A DNA stretch of 53,420 nt from Aliterella atlantica CENA595 (GCF_000952155.1 NZ_JYON01000037.1:1-53420), one strand, 5' to 3'; positions 40,014 to 48,869 are shown, counted from the stretch's first letter. The notes: generated by a model not told the origin, from the letters alone. Made by a program: numbers and translations.

Positions 40014-41387
40014 ATGAAGAAAACTATAAGCAACATATCTTACTTGTGTGCTTTTCTTGTCTCATACACAGCACAAGCAATTCCTTGGGCAATACTTCCT
40101 CAGCCAGCAATTGCTCAAGATCAAAGGTGTGGTGTAAAAAATGGAATTCCATTGCCCTGCTGGACAGAGTTTCTAGAAGATGGAGAAGGTGAAGAAACGC
40201 TACCACTATATCCGTATGCAAAACGTCCTAATGGATGTAGCATTCCAGGAGGTCGTCCAGGCGAGTATGATAATTTTGGTAGTCTTGGCTATAATTTTAG
40301 CTTCCGTGAAGCTTGTAACAGACATGATCGCTGTTACTACACGCTAGGAACAACGCCAGGACAATGCAATATCCCCTACGCTCAAGAGTTACTCCAAGTT
40401 TGTAAAGACGGTATATTTCAGCCACTTAAGCCCCAAGATGTAGTTAGCAGTGGTAAATCGCGAGCAACAGCCATAGCAAATTGTGAAATAAGAGCAGAAT
40501 GGATGTCTAAAGCTGTGATCGCTGGACAGTCTAAGTATCATCAAGAAGCTCAAGAAAAACAAGCTCGTTATCTTAGAAAAGTAGATGATTTTCTGATAGC
40601 TCGTCGAGGGCAAGTTCTACCGACAACCGTACAAGATGTTGAACTCCAACCAAGATATGCTGGCATCGCAATTTCGCCGTCAGGAGATTACTACTATGGA
40701 TGGAACGACACTAACAAGCAAGCACTAGAGTCAAGACTAATATCTAAATGCGGAAGCAATTGCAAATCATTTTTCACGTCGAACTTTGGTATAAATAGAA
40801 TGTATTTAGCCTTAGTCCAAGCAAGTGATAATGCTTGGGCAACAAGAGCTAACCCCTCTATCAACAATGCCGTTCAGGAGGCTCTATCAAGTTGTAGAGA
40901 AGTGAGTCGCGATCCAGATTCCTGTCAACTTGATGTAGTCATTAGTCCTAAGCAAGGCGTAGTACGTCGTTCAGAACCAGTTCCTCGTGTTGAACAAAAA
41001 ACTTGTTTTTCTGTCGATGCTAGGCAAGGTTGGCAGAGCTTTGTCTTACCTCGAACGATCAATTCTCCTGAAAGTATTGAAGGAGGATGGTCAGTTGATG
41101 CTCGTTCATATTCTACAGTCAATCATCTAGGTCATCAAGGAGCGGAGGCTGAAAGACTAGCTCCTTATAATGATTACAAGTACGATCAGCGATTTCCCTT
41201 CGGAGCATTGCTGATGAGTGTCTCAAATCGAGATACAATTTGGATTCAGACAACCGATTACATTGTGGATTGGAACACCTCTTTTCCAGTCGGATCTGTT
41301 GTTCGCTTCAGAATTAACGATACTGATGCTGCTTTAGGTGATAATGCAGGTTCTTTAAACATTTGTTTGCATAAGGCTGCTGGCTGA
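40014..41387 (+). CDS. Exported phospholipase-A2-like protein with DUF4189-like and LecA-like lectin domains
   Basis: A 457-residue exported protein. A signal peptide (~1-35) ends near PAIAQ. A prokaryotic PLA2-like core follows, with the catalytic helix C101-N-R-H104-D105-R-C107 (REACNRHDRCYYTLG) and further paired cysteines. Residues ~212-310 resemble DUF4189 (YAGIAISPSGDYYYGWNDTN, ALVQASDNAWATRA, Cys-containing tail). Residues ~330-455 match the 49095 protein and recall the PA-IL/LecA galactose lectin: LGHQGAEAERLAPYNDYKYD, FPFGALLM, RINDTDAALGDNAGSL. The expected role is lipid hydrolysis targeted by a sugar-binding domain, outside the cell. The three-part architecture is unusual to me. 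Family assignment of the lectin part is by motif only. Confidence 0.83.
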   Translation: MKKTISNISYLCAFLVSYTAQAIPWAILPQPAIAQDQRCGVKNGIPLPCWTEFLEDGEGEETLPLYPYAKRPNGCSIPGGRPGEYDNFGSLGYNFSFREACNRHDRCYYTLGTTPGQCNIPYAQELLQVCKDGIFQPLKPQDVVSSGKSRATAIANCEIRAEWMSKAVIAGQSKYHQEAQEKQARYLRKVDDFLIARRGQVLPTTVQDVELQPRYAGIAISPSGDYYYGWNDTNKQALESRLISKCGSNCKSFFTSNFGINRMYLALVQASDNAWATRANPSINNAVQEALSSCREVSRDPDSCQLDVVISPKQGVVRRSEPVPRVEQKTCFSVDARQGWQSFVLPRTINSPESIEGGWSVDARSYSTVNHLGHQGAEAERLAPYNDYKYDQRFPFGALLMSVSNRDTIWIQTTDYIVDWNTSFPVGSVVRFRINDTDAALGDNAGSLNICLHKAAG

Positions 41388-41487
41388 TGGTGAAATGTTA
41401 AACCGCCGAGTTAATAGTAGAAACGTAGATGGAAGTTTGTCTGCGAGTTCCCAGGTTCGAGTGAGTTATAAGTTTAAGGAAGCCGTT

Positions 41488-41760
41488 ATGCCTAATGATG
41501 ACAACAATAAGCAATCGTGGGCGGTTCCAACCGTTGTAGCTATTGTTAGCACAGTTAGTGCGATCGCAGTTGCATAGATTAATAAACCACAGCAATCTGT
41601 ATCACCCTCTACACCCTCTACACCTTCTACAGATTCATCCGAGCAGCAACAGAGAGTGAAAGGGGTCGCTCTTTGTGTGATTTTAGCAGTTGGACTTCAA
41701 ATTGTAAAAGCAATCATCCTAAATTTACTAACCCAAAAAAGCGACCGCCCTTATCAATAA
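41488..41760 (+). pseudogene. Small membrane-anchored protein gene with in-frame TAG and EQQQ module copy B
   Basis: From the ATG at 41488 (AAGGA 7 bases upstream) the frame reads MPNDDNNKQSWAVPTVVAIV, STVSAIAVA, TAG (41575-41577), then INKPQQSV, SPSTPSTPST, DSSEQQQRVKGVALCVILAV and GLQIVKAIILNLL to a TAA at 41760. A membrane helix precedes the stop, and a Ser/Thr/Pro linker and a second helix follow it. CAG to TAG would restore one 90-residue protein. The upstream frame extension to 41395 lacks a good ribosome site. Confidence 0.65.
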
Positions 41761-41851
41761 GCAACAAATAGTTGCGTAAGTCCTATTCAATTAAGGTAAG
41801 TAAAAGCTGCTAACAAGACTTAGAAATTTTTAGCAATTAATAGTAGAACTT

Positions 41852-42181
41852 ATGATTAAATTACTTGTTGCCATCTCTTATATTTTATGTACTCCTATCT
41901 CTGCATTTGCTGAATTATCGAACATAAGACAAATGAGTCAAAATTCTAACGGCTACTTTAATGTAATCTGTTTAAATGGACATAGGGAGACAGCCAGTTC
42001 AGAAATGATTCTCAAAAACTTGGTTTGTCAAACTGCAACCGATCGGTCTTCCTCAGTACGTAAGGCAGTGATTTGTACGGGGAATGAATTTCAAGACTGG
42101 TTTTACGTTACTAGAATAGCTGATGGCAAGCAATTTGGAGATTTTGGAGAAAAGTTGTCATTAAAGCGTGTCAGCGAGTAG
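41852..42181 (+). CDS. Small exported protein
   Basis: A 109-residue protein with signal peptide MIKLLVAISYILCTPISAFA. The mature part has two Cys pairs (VICLNG, LVCQT, VICTG) and a C-terminal unit CTGNEFQDWFYVTRIADGKQ. The last ~40 residues are duplicated in the 48-codon frame that overlaps its stop by one base (42181-42324). No family recognised. Confidence 0.72.
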   Translation: MIKLLVAISYILCTPISAFAELSNIRQMSQNSNGYFNVICLNGHRETASSEMILKNLVCQTATDRSSSVRKAVICTGNEFQDWFYVTRIADGKQFGDFGEKLSLKRVSE

Positions 42182-42324
42182 TGAAAGCTTCAAACTCTGA
42201 AGTTGTTTGTACGGGTGATGAATTTCAGGATTGGTTTTACATTACTAGAATAGCTGATGGCAAAAAACTTGGCGAACGGCTTTCTTTACAAACTTGTTTG
42301 CAACTGAGCAGCAACAGGGAGTGA
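42181..42324 (+). pseudogene. Duplicate of the 3' end of the preceding gene
   Basis: A GTG overlapping the previous stop opens a 47-residue frame: VKASNSEVVCTGDEFQDWFY, ITRIADGKKLGERLSLQT, ending NRE. It repeats the C-terminal unit of the 41852 gene (CTGNEFQDWFYVTRIADGKQ) with a few changes and then runs into EQQQ module copy C in a different frame. It lacks a signal peptide, so it is probably not a functional protein by itself. Confidence 0.65.
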
Positions 42325-42425
42325 AAGCGATCGCTCCTCGTATAATTGCAGCAATTGAACTTCAAATTGTAAAAGCGATCGCCCTAATTTTATCAAGCCA
42401 AGAAAGCGATCGCTTGGATAAGTAA
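42291..42425 (+). repeat. EQQQ/LQIVKAI module, copy C
   Basis: Frame TEQQQGVKAIAPRIIAAIEL then QIVKAIALILSSQESDRLDK to a TAA at 42425. Nearly the same as copy A at 39791; copy B at 41641 is more diverged. It has no start codon of its own. Two HIP1 octamers lie inside. The adjoining gap to 42507 holds no gene. Confidence 0.72.
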
Positions 42426-42506
42426 ATCAACTTATGAGATTGTCGAGTCAATCTGCAACACAAACTAGCCAACTCTATTCGATTGTAAAAGTAATAGGTA
42501 ATAGTT

Positions 42507-43103
42507 ATGAAAAAACTGTGTATACGTCAGCAAAAACCTTCCAATTCAATATCCCAAATTATTAAATTATTGACAATCGGTATATTGAGCAATAGCTTAA
42601 CTTTAATATCATCTCAACTACCATCTGTTGCTGCGGGAGGTTGTAATACTTATGGATGTTGGAGAACCTCCACAGGAGGATGTAATTCCTATGGTTGTTG
42701 GGAGAATTCGGGAGGATGCAATTCTTATGGTTGCTGGCATTCATTAGAGGGAAATTGTAATTCCTATGGTTGCACAAATAATAGAGATTGTAGTTCCTAT
42801 GGTTGTCCACTTCCTGAAGAAACAGCAAATCCTCCTCGCCTTAGCTGGACGATCGCGACATCCAATATAAGTGTTGAAGAGTGCCAAGAAAAAGCTTATC
42901 AGGCTATGCAAACATTAAAGTTTACGAGCTTAAAAGCCAGAAATACATCAAATATTAAGTATGTAGCAGGCGAACGAAAAAACAATACAGCCAGAATAGC
43001 TTGTCATCAAAATAATACCGTTTTTATTTTAGTGGCTGGAAAAGACGCTAACGATGTTGGAGATTTATTTAAACAATTAAAATATGCTGTTTTAAAAAAT
43101 TAA
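42507..43103 (+). CDS. Exported protein with five CNxYGC repeats
   Basis: A 198-residue protein. After a basic N-terminus comes a hydrophobic signal (ISQIIKLLTIGILSNSLTLI), then five spaced C-N-[ST]-Y-G-C or C-S-S-Y-G-C boxes (~46-108: CNTYGC, CNSYGC three times, CSSYGC). Each is followed by W/T and a short Gly/Ser/Asn linker. The C-terminal ~85 residues form a separate alpha/beta domain (SVEECQEKAYQAMQTLKFTS, NNTARIACHQNNTVFILVAG). The paired cysteines suggest disulphide-bonded or metal-binding knots outside the cell. It shares the motif with the 38975 protein. Function unknown. Confidence 0.78.
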   Translation: MKKLCIRQQKPSNSISQIIKLLTIGILSNSLTLISSQLPSVAAGGCNTYGCWRTSTGGCNSYGCWENSGGCNSYGCWHSLEGNCNSYGCTNNRDCSSYGCPLPEETANPPRLSWTIATSNISVEECQEKAYQAMQTLKFTSLKARNTSNIKYVAGERKNNTARIACHQNNTVFILVAGKDANDVGDLFKQLKYAVLKN

Positions 43104-43283
43104 AATTCAGCAGCAATGGTGCTTCAGTTAGGAGAAACATCGCCCTGAATTGATCGATAGCTAAGACCTCAATAAAGGCAAGTATAAAGCTTGGTTGCCG
43201 ACTAATACAGATTAAAAAAGCAAGAAAAGCTTAATGAATTATTTAAAGCGCTCGCTTAAAAACTAACACATAGAAGATATGAA

Positions 43284-45599
43284 ATGAAAATCAACAAAAA
43301 ACATCAACTTAAAAATCGCTATTCTCATAAAGTTTATATTCCAAGCCTAGCAGTTACTTTAATTAGAAAGATTCGACAGAGTTTGCCATCAAAAGCAATT
43401 GTGCGATCGCTCAAATTGAACCCTTTTAAATTTGCCTCGATCGGGCTAGCCACTTGCTTGTTATTAACATCCATCGTTACTCCACACGCCTTGGCACAGA
43501 ACTCGCCCTTAAAAGCTCCCGTGCGCGAAGTCAAAGACACCTATTTCGGGCAAACTATTACAGATCCGTATCGCTGGATGGAAGATTTGCAAGCGGTCGA
43601 AACCCAAAAATGGATGAAAGCCCAAGCTGATTACGCTCGTACTTATCTTGACAAATTGCCAATGCGGGACGAGATTTTGAAGGAACTCAACGCTCTAAGC
43701 GATGTAGGCGTGCGCGTTACTGATGTCAGACGGCGTAGCGATTTGTATTTTTATACCCGTCGCGCTCCTAATGAAAATGACTTCAAGCTTTATGTACGCA
43801 AAGGCTTGAACGGTACAGAACGCTTGCTTGTTGACCCAGAAAAACTGTCAAGTATGGGCAAGCGTTACTCGCTCGGTGCTTGGAATATGTCTTGGGACGG
43901 TAGATACGTCTCTTATATCATTTCTGTCGGCGGTGCAGAGAACGGCGAACTGCGTGTTGTTGAAGTAGAAACCGGACGCGATTTAGGAGAAAGAATTGAC
44001 CGCACGCGATTTGGTGGGGGTTCGTGGCTGCCCGATGGCAAATCGTTTCTCTACCAGAGAATGCAAAAAGTGTCCGCAGGCTCACCAGCAACTGACTTTT
44101 ACCAAAAAAGGCGGATTTATCTGCATAAACTTGGCACAAATCCTGATACAGACAAGCCTGTTTTCGGCTTTGATGTGAATCCAAGCATTAAATTCGACCA
44201 GAAGCTGAGTCCGTCTGTTCTTACTGACCCAAGCTGGAAGTATGTTTTATTAAGAGTCAATTCAGGTGTTTCACCAAATAGTGAGTTTTATATTACGTCG
44301 CTTGATGCCCTCAAGCAAACGCCAGTTCCCTGGAGAAAGCTTGCTACTTTTGATGATGAAGTTTCTGATATTAGTATTCACGGTGAAGATCTGTATTTGC
44401 AAACTTACAAAAACACACCTCGTTACAAAATTATTCGCACAAGTCTATTGAAGCCCAATTTGCAACAAGCCGAAACCATTTTTCCAGCAAGCGAAGCAGT
44501 CGTCGAAGATTTTAAAGTTCAAAAAGATGCACTCTACGTGCAGACGTTAGATGGCGGTAATCGCAAAATTTGGCGCGTTGACTACAAAAACAAGCAAACA
44601 GAACCGCTCAAACTGCCTTATGAAGGCTCGGCATCTTTCGGTTTCAACCCTGCCGACATGGAAGGTATATTTTTTAATCTAGTTTCGTGGACGAAATCAA
44701 GAGCCTTGTTCGTCTACGAGCCAAATAACGGCATCGCCAAGGACACCAACCTTGTACCGCCAATTCCTATTGATATGTCTGATATCGAATTTGTCAACGC
44801 CAAAGCTAAGTCTTACGACGGCACAATGATTCCGCTTGTAATCATGTACAAGCGCGGACTGAAACGCGATGGTACAAATCCCGTCTTGATGGATGGCTAC
44901 GGTGCGTATGGGGTGGAAAATATTTCACCTATTTTCGCCCCTTATACGTTACCTTGGCTCAATCGCGGTGGCGCGATCATTTGGACAGGTGTTCGCGGCG
45001 GGGGAGAGTACGGCGAACAGTGGCATCAGGCAGGTTTTCAGAAAACCAAGCCAAATACTTGGAAAGACTTTATCGCCTGTGCTGAGTATTTGATTAAGGA
45101 AAAATATACTTCTCCCCAGCACTTGGGTATCCAAGGCGCAAGTGCTGGCGGAATCTTAATTAGTAATGCGATCGCTGAACGTCCCGAACTTTTTGGCGCG
45201 GCAATTATCAATGTCGGGTTGAACAATGCCTTGCGAGCCGAAACTACAGCTAACGGTGTACCAAATATTGCTGAATTTGGCTCTTTTAAAACCCAATTGG
45301 GTTTCAAAGCTCTTTTGGCAATGGACGGTTATCACAAAATCGAAAAGGGTGTGAAGTATCCAGCAACTCTCTTGACACACGGCATTAACGACCCGCGTGT
45401 AGAGCCTTGGATGTCTGCAAAGATGGCGGCGCAACTGCAAACGGCTTCTACGAGCGGTAAACCTGTGTTGCTTAGGATTGACTACGATGCAGGTCACGGG
45501 CAAGGTTCAACTAAGCAGCAACATAATGAAAAACGAGCAGATACCTATGCTTTTCTGTTCCAGCAACTAGGAAAGCACGAATCTAAGTTACTTAAATAA
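43284..45599 (+). CDS. Prolyl oligopeptidase (S9 family), exported
   Basis: A full-length 771-residue S9A peptidase. A long basic N-region and hydrophobic stretch (FASIGLATCLLLTSIVTPHA, cleavage after LAQ) suggest export. The family start PVREVKDTYFGQTITDPYRW follows. The seven-blade propeller fills ~130-480. The catalytic domain has the nucleophile S620 in GIQGASAGG, D703 in GINDPRVEPWM and H738 in DAGHGQGS; GVRGGGEYGEQWHQAG is the usual neighbouring motif. It hydrolyses short proline-containing peptides. The catalytic triad is intact. It stands as a single plus-strand gene inside the exported-protein island. Confidence 0.95.
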   Translation: MKINKKHQLKNRYSHKVYIPSLAVTLIRKIRQSLPSKAIVRSLKLNPFKFASIGLATCLLLTSIVTPHALAQNSPLKAPVREVKDTYFGQTITDPYRWMEDLQAVETQKWMKAQADYARTYLDKLPMRDEILKELNALSDVGVRVTDVRRRSDLYFYTRRAPNENDFKLYVRKGLNGTERLLVDPEKLSSMGKRYSLGAWNMSWDGRYVSYIISVGGAENGELRVVEVETGRDLGERIDRTRFGGGSWLPDGKSFLYQRMQKVSAGSPATDFYQKRRIYLHKLGTNPDTDKPVFGFDVNPSIKFDQKLSPSVLTDPSWKYVLLRVNSGVSPNSEFYITSLDALKQTPVPWRKLATFDDEVSDISIHGEDLYLQTYKNTPRYKIIRTSLLKPNLQQAETIFPASEAVVEDFKVQKDALYVQTLDGGNRKIWRVDYKNKQTEPLKLPYEGSASFGFNPADMEGIFFNLVSWTKSRALFVYEPNNGIAKDTNLVPPIPIDMSDIEFVNAKAKSYDGTMIPLVIMYKRGLKRDGTNPVLMDGYGAYGVENISPIFAPYTLPWLNRGGAIIWTGVRGGGEYGEQWHQAGFQKTKPNTWKDFIACAEYLIKEKYTSPQHLGIQGASAGGILISNAIAERPELFGAAIINVGLNNALRAETTANGVPNIAEFGSFKTQLGFKALLAMDGYHKIEKGVKYPATLLTHGINDPRVEPWMSAKMAAQLQTASTSGKPVLLRIDYDAGHGQGSTKQQHNEKRADTYAFLFQQLGKHESKLLK

Positions 45600-45759
45600 T
45601 AGAAAGCCTTTTTAGTTTCCCCTATTTCTACTCAAGTAAATTACGATCGGCGCAGATTTATTTGCGTTGATCGTGAATGTGATCGCCCTTGTCATCCGAC
45701 CAACAAGTGAAGATCTCGCTATCTATAACTACTTGATCTTCTCAAAATCTTAACTAATT

Positions 45760-47175
45760 ATGAAATCACCATCTGCGTTTCTCCTATCGTTAATACTATC
45801 TTTATTTCCTTTCCAGGCGATCTCAATCTCCTCTACCATTGCCCAAAACCCTGTTAATCTGAATCTTCAAGAATTTGATATTCGCAATCAATTACAGCAG
45901 GCAACACAAGCAAAAGACTGGCAAAAAGCAATTGAATTAGTAGATAAATTAATATCTATCGAATCAGAACCTCAAAAATTGAGAGCCTTGCGAGAGTATC
46001 GAGCCAGTTTGCAAAGCAAATTAGCAAGCTCTGTCCAACAAGAGGAGCCAGAACCTGTACCAGAAGTAGACAGTCAACCCCCTATTCCTAAACCCAAAGT
46101 AGATCCAAGTGCGCCTCCTTCTTCTTGGGCAAACATTAAATTACAAAAGATTTTGAAAGCTCGAACTCTAGTTTTAGCTGCAGCTATTAGTCCATCAGGA
46201 AAAACCTTGGTAACAGGTGGCGAAAGGACTTTAGAAATTTGGGACTTGTCAACTGATAAATCTCGGCTAATTACCGATTGGATTCCTCAAGAATATCCAA
46301 TTAGTTATAATGCGATCGCCTTTCATCCTGATGGACAAACTTTTGCCACCAATAGCAGTGGTGTTGCCAAGAAAGAAAGTGGTTCCAGGGGTTGCACATC
46401 TACTGATACTACTAGTTCATTTAGTTGGAGTTGCAATCTTGGTTCTTCTTCAGAAACTATTTTTAATGGAGGTAGCGCTACTCAAATTTGGAATGTAGAA
46501 AGTGGAAAGCAGTTACTCACTTTTCCCATTCCTGGCGGAGGATTTGGGTTTGGAGGCAGTGGGTTTCTCTCCTCAACAAATTTAGTAAGTTTCAGCCGAG
46601 AGGGAACAGTGCTGTTAGCGATTGCAGGGGACTTGTTTCCTGCGAAAATTTGGGATACCAAAACAGGCAAGCAGCTATTTAATTCTAGATCCGACGGTTT
46701 CTATTTTTGCCAAAATGCAACTCTTATAAGTCCTGATGGAAAACAGGTGGCGCTTGTCGAATTCGGTAATGAATCAGTCGATCTTTACAACGTGCAAACT
46801 GGCAAAAAAATAAGCTCTCTAACTAGCTCAGATTTTTCCGCGCTCGCGGGCTGTCCTAGTTTTTCCCCAGATGGTAAAATGGTAGCCTTTGCTAAGGGTA
46901 GCCGAGTAACAGTTTGGTGGCTATCTACAGGTGAAGTATTGCACGATATCAACACCCCTAATGAAACTACTGGGATGTATGCTCGATCAGCAATCTTTAG
47001 TCCTGATTCTCAAGTTTTAGCTGTGGGAAATATTAAAAAAGCTATAGGTTTATATGATATGCGCTCTGGTAAGAGAATTACTACGCTTTCAGGCTCTTTT
47101 ATTGGCTTCCATCCCAGTGCTACTTCTTTGATTACTGCTGAAGAATTGAATGTGAAAATTTGGAACTTACCATAA
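45760..47175 (+). CDS. Exported WD40-repeat protein
   Basis: A 471-residue protein. Signal peptide (~1-30, FLLSLILSLFPFQAI, ending TIAQ). A helical segment (QLQQATQAKDWQKAIELVDK) and a Pro/Glu/Val linker (~90-120) precede WD40 repeats from ~135 to the end: LVLAAAISPSGKTLVTGGER then LEIWDL, AFHPDGQTFAT, QIWNVESGKQLLTF, KIWDTKTGKQLF, LISPDGKQVALVEF, SFSPDGKMVAFAKG, VWWLSTGEVLHD, IFSPDSQVLAVG, GLYDMRSGKRITTL, VKIWNL. Six to seven blades are likely. WD40 propellers are binding platforms; an extracytoplasmic one next to a protease and lectins may be a scaffold (inference). Confidence 0.88.
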   Translation: MKSPSAFLLSLILSLFPFQAISISSTIAQNPVNLNLQEFDIRNQLQQATQAKDWQKAIELVDKLISIESEPQKLRALREYRASLQSKLASSVQQEEPEPVPEVDSQPPIPKPKVDPSAPPSSWANIKLQKILKARTLVLAAAISPSGKTLVTGGERTLEIWDLSTDKSRLITDWIPQEYPISYNAIAFHPDGQTFATNSSGVAKKESGSRGCTSTDTTSSFSWSCNLGSSSETIFNGGSATQIWNVESGKQLLTFPIPGGGFGFGGSGFLSSTNLVSFSREGTVLLAIAGDLFPAKIWDTKTGKQLFNSRSDGFYFCQNATLISPDGKQVALVEFGNESVDLYNVQTGKKISSLTSSDFSALAGCPSFSPDGKMVAFAKGSRVTVWWLSTGEVLHDINTPNETTGMYARSAIFSPDSQVLAVGNIKKAIGLYDMRSGKRITTLSGSFIGFHPSATSLITAEELNVKIWNLP

Positions 47176-47248
47176 GTAGCAGTTGAGAGTGATTAAGGTT
47201 TACCGCTCTTCACCTTTTTTAATGTTTTCAAATTAGGTAACAAATAAA

Positions 47249-47791
47249 ATGATATATCTAGGATCGAAACCTATTATCGTAGCTATAGGAGTTTTAACTA
47301 TAGCTGCTCAAATTAATACTAGCGAGGCAGCTAATATAGTTACCTTGAGTCAAGATATAGAGCAACAAGCAAAAATAAGTTTAAATAATACCAAATTAAA
47401 TGAGCCACAGGTAAACAAAGAAGTTTACTTGAACAAGCCTTTTACTGTAGTTCCAGGACGAGCGGTTAAACTATATACCAAGCGACTTAGAGGATTAGTT
47501 GAAGGAATACAGCTTAATATCAAAAACTTTAAGATTAATTCAAATGGTACAAAAATAGAGAAAATTTCAATAAATAGTTTTCAAGAACATCCTCACAAAA
47601 ATCAGAAACATTGCTCATCAATTCTGATTTCTAAATCTACTGATTATACTTTAACTCCGAGTGCTAACGAATCTAAACATAGTCTACATATAATATCCGT
47701 AGGTAGTTGCAAACCTGGAATGATTTTAGAACTGCTTGATGTTACTGATAGCGGTGAAGCTACAGTAGTTTTAAAACATCATCGTCACTGA
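47249..47791 (+). CDS. Exported hypothetical protein
   Basis: A 180-residue protein with a signal peptide (PIIVAIGVLTIAAQINTSEA). The mature protein is AT-rich in codon use, Lys/Asn/Ser-rich, with beta-type segments (KPFTVVPGRAVKLYTKRLRG, VEGIQLNIKNFKIN, SKHSLHIISVGSCKPGMILE, DSGEATVVLKHHRH). Two Cys may pair. No family recognised. It lies 73 bases after the WD40 gene. Confidence 0.7.
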   Translation: MIYLGSKPIIVAIGVLTIAAQINTSEAANIVTLSQDIEQQAKISLNNTKLNEPQVNKEVYLNKPFTVVPGRAVKLYTKRLRGLVEGIQLNIKNFKINSNGTKIEKISINSFQEHPHKNQKHCSSILISKSTDYTLTPSANESKHSLHIISVGSCKPGMILELLDVTDSGEATVVLKHHRH

Positions 47792-47964
47792 ATTTACTAC
47801 TTGAGAAAGCAGACACTTAAGCAAAAAAGCGATCGCCGATAATTAAAACTTACTTGGTGTAATTGCACGGCAGATTATAAATCGATTGCCCTGAGTTCAC
47901 TAATTAAACTAGGCGATCGCTAATCTCGTCTATAGAGAACGATCGGCTTATAAACACAACTAAC

Positions 47965-48045
47965 CCCTTTCACTTTATCCTACGCGGAGTTCAAATTACT
48001 TGCGTAAACCCGCAATTTTGTTTGCGGGAAGTCCTCTACCTTCAA
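47965..48045. repeat. ~80-base dispersed repeat, copy 2
   Basis: Gapless match to 38641-38721. Here CCCGCAA (48009-48015) also pairs with TTGCGGG (48022-48028), giving a stronger hairpin than in copy 1. It lies ~145 bases upstream of the ricin-type lectin gene. The rest of the gap 47792-48188 has two HIP1 octamers and no gene I can see. Confidence 0.75.
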
Positions 48046-48188
48046 AGATCAAAAGAAAGAAGAATAGAAGTAACACAAGCAAGATTTGTGCCAATCAATG
48101 TATATCGTAATTAAGCGATTAGGATGTAACAGCGCAATATCGCATCCTTACTATACGTGGAAGTTATGTTTCAAAACTGGAGATACAA

Positions 48189-48869
48189 ATGAAGTTCATT
48201 AAGAAAAAGCAGGCTTTGGCGTTCTCTGTATTAGCTGTTGTAGGAGTAACTTGTAGCATCTCTGGGTTCTTTGCTTTAAATTCACCCCAAGCTCTTGCCT
48301 GTGATGGTTTTTTAGGTCAGTTCGATCCAACTTGTGACCGAAGTCCAAAACCTAGGGTAATTGATGGCGAGGTTTCTGTTCCTGGCGATCCTCCCCCAGG
48401 ATTTATACTCAACTCACTATCTGGGCAATGTATTGATGTAGCTGGTGCCCCTGGTAATACTAATGGCGCACAGATACAACTTTGGAATTGCGAATTATCT
48501 GGGCGAAATATTGATAACGGCTCATCTACAGACCAGAAATGGGAACTAACCAGTGACGGATTTATCCGAAATACCTTATCTGGAAAATGTATTGATGTAG
48601 CTGGTGCTCCTGGTAATAGGAATGGCACACAGTTACAACTTTGGGATTGCGAATTCTCTGGGCGTAATGCTGACAATGGCTCAGAGACAGATCAAACCTG
48701 GACACTTACCCGTGACGGATTTCTTCTAAATATTTCGTCTGGAAAATGTATTGATGTAGTTGGTGCTCCTGGTAGGGGTAGGGGTACACGGCTACAGCTT
48801 TGGACTTGCGAATTCTCTGGGCGTAACGCTGACAATGGCTCAGAGACAGATCAAATCTGGAAATTGTAA
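48189..48869 (+). CDS. Exported ricin-type beta-trefoil lectin
   Basis: A 226-residue protein. Signal peptide (ALAFSVLAVVGVTCSISGFF, cleavage after ALA) and a ~35-residue linker precede three near-identical trefoil units of ~45 residues: GQCIDVAGAPGNTNGAQIQL, then GKCIDVAGAPGNRNGTQLQL, then GKCIDVVGAPGRGRGTRLQL. Each continues W-x-C-E-[LF]-S-G-R-N and ends D-Q-x-W. The Q-x-W boxes and C-I-D-V are the ricin B-lectin signature and predict sugar binding. Two GSETDQ copies show recent duplication. Stand-alone lectin without an enzymatic domain; targets unknown. Confidence 0.92.
   Translation: MKFIKKKQALAFSVLAVVGVTCSISGFFALNSPQALACDGFLGQFDPTCDRSPKPRVIDGEVSVPGDPPPGFILNSLSGQCIDVAGAPGNTNGAQIQLWNCELSGRNIDNGSSTDQKWELTSDGFIRNTLSGKCIDVAGAPGNRNGTQLQLWDCEFSGRNADNGSETDQTWTLTRDGFLLNISSGKCIDVVGAPGRGRGTRLQLWTCEFSGRNADNGSETDQIWKL

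Noticed and set aside
16982..41577. General recoding of TAG as an amino acid
   Set aside because: parB, hsdS, the WYL gene and others end in TAG at the natural end of the protein, so TAG is a working stop here.
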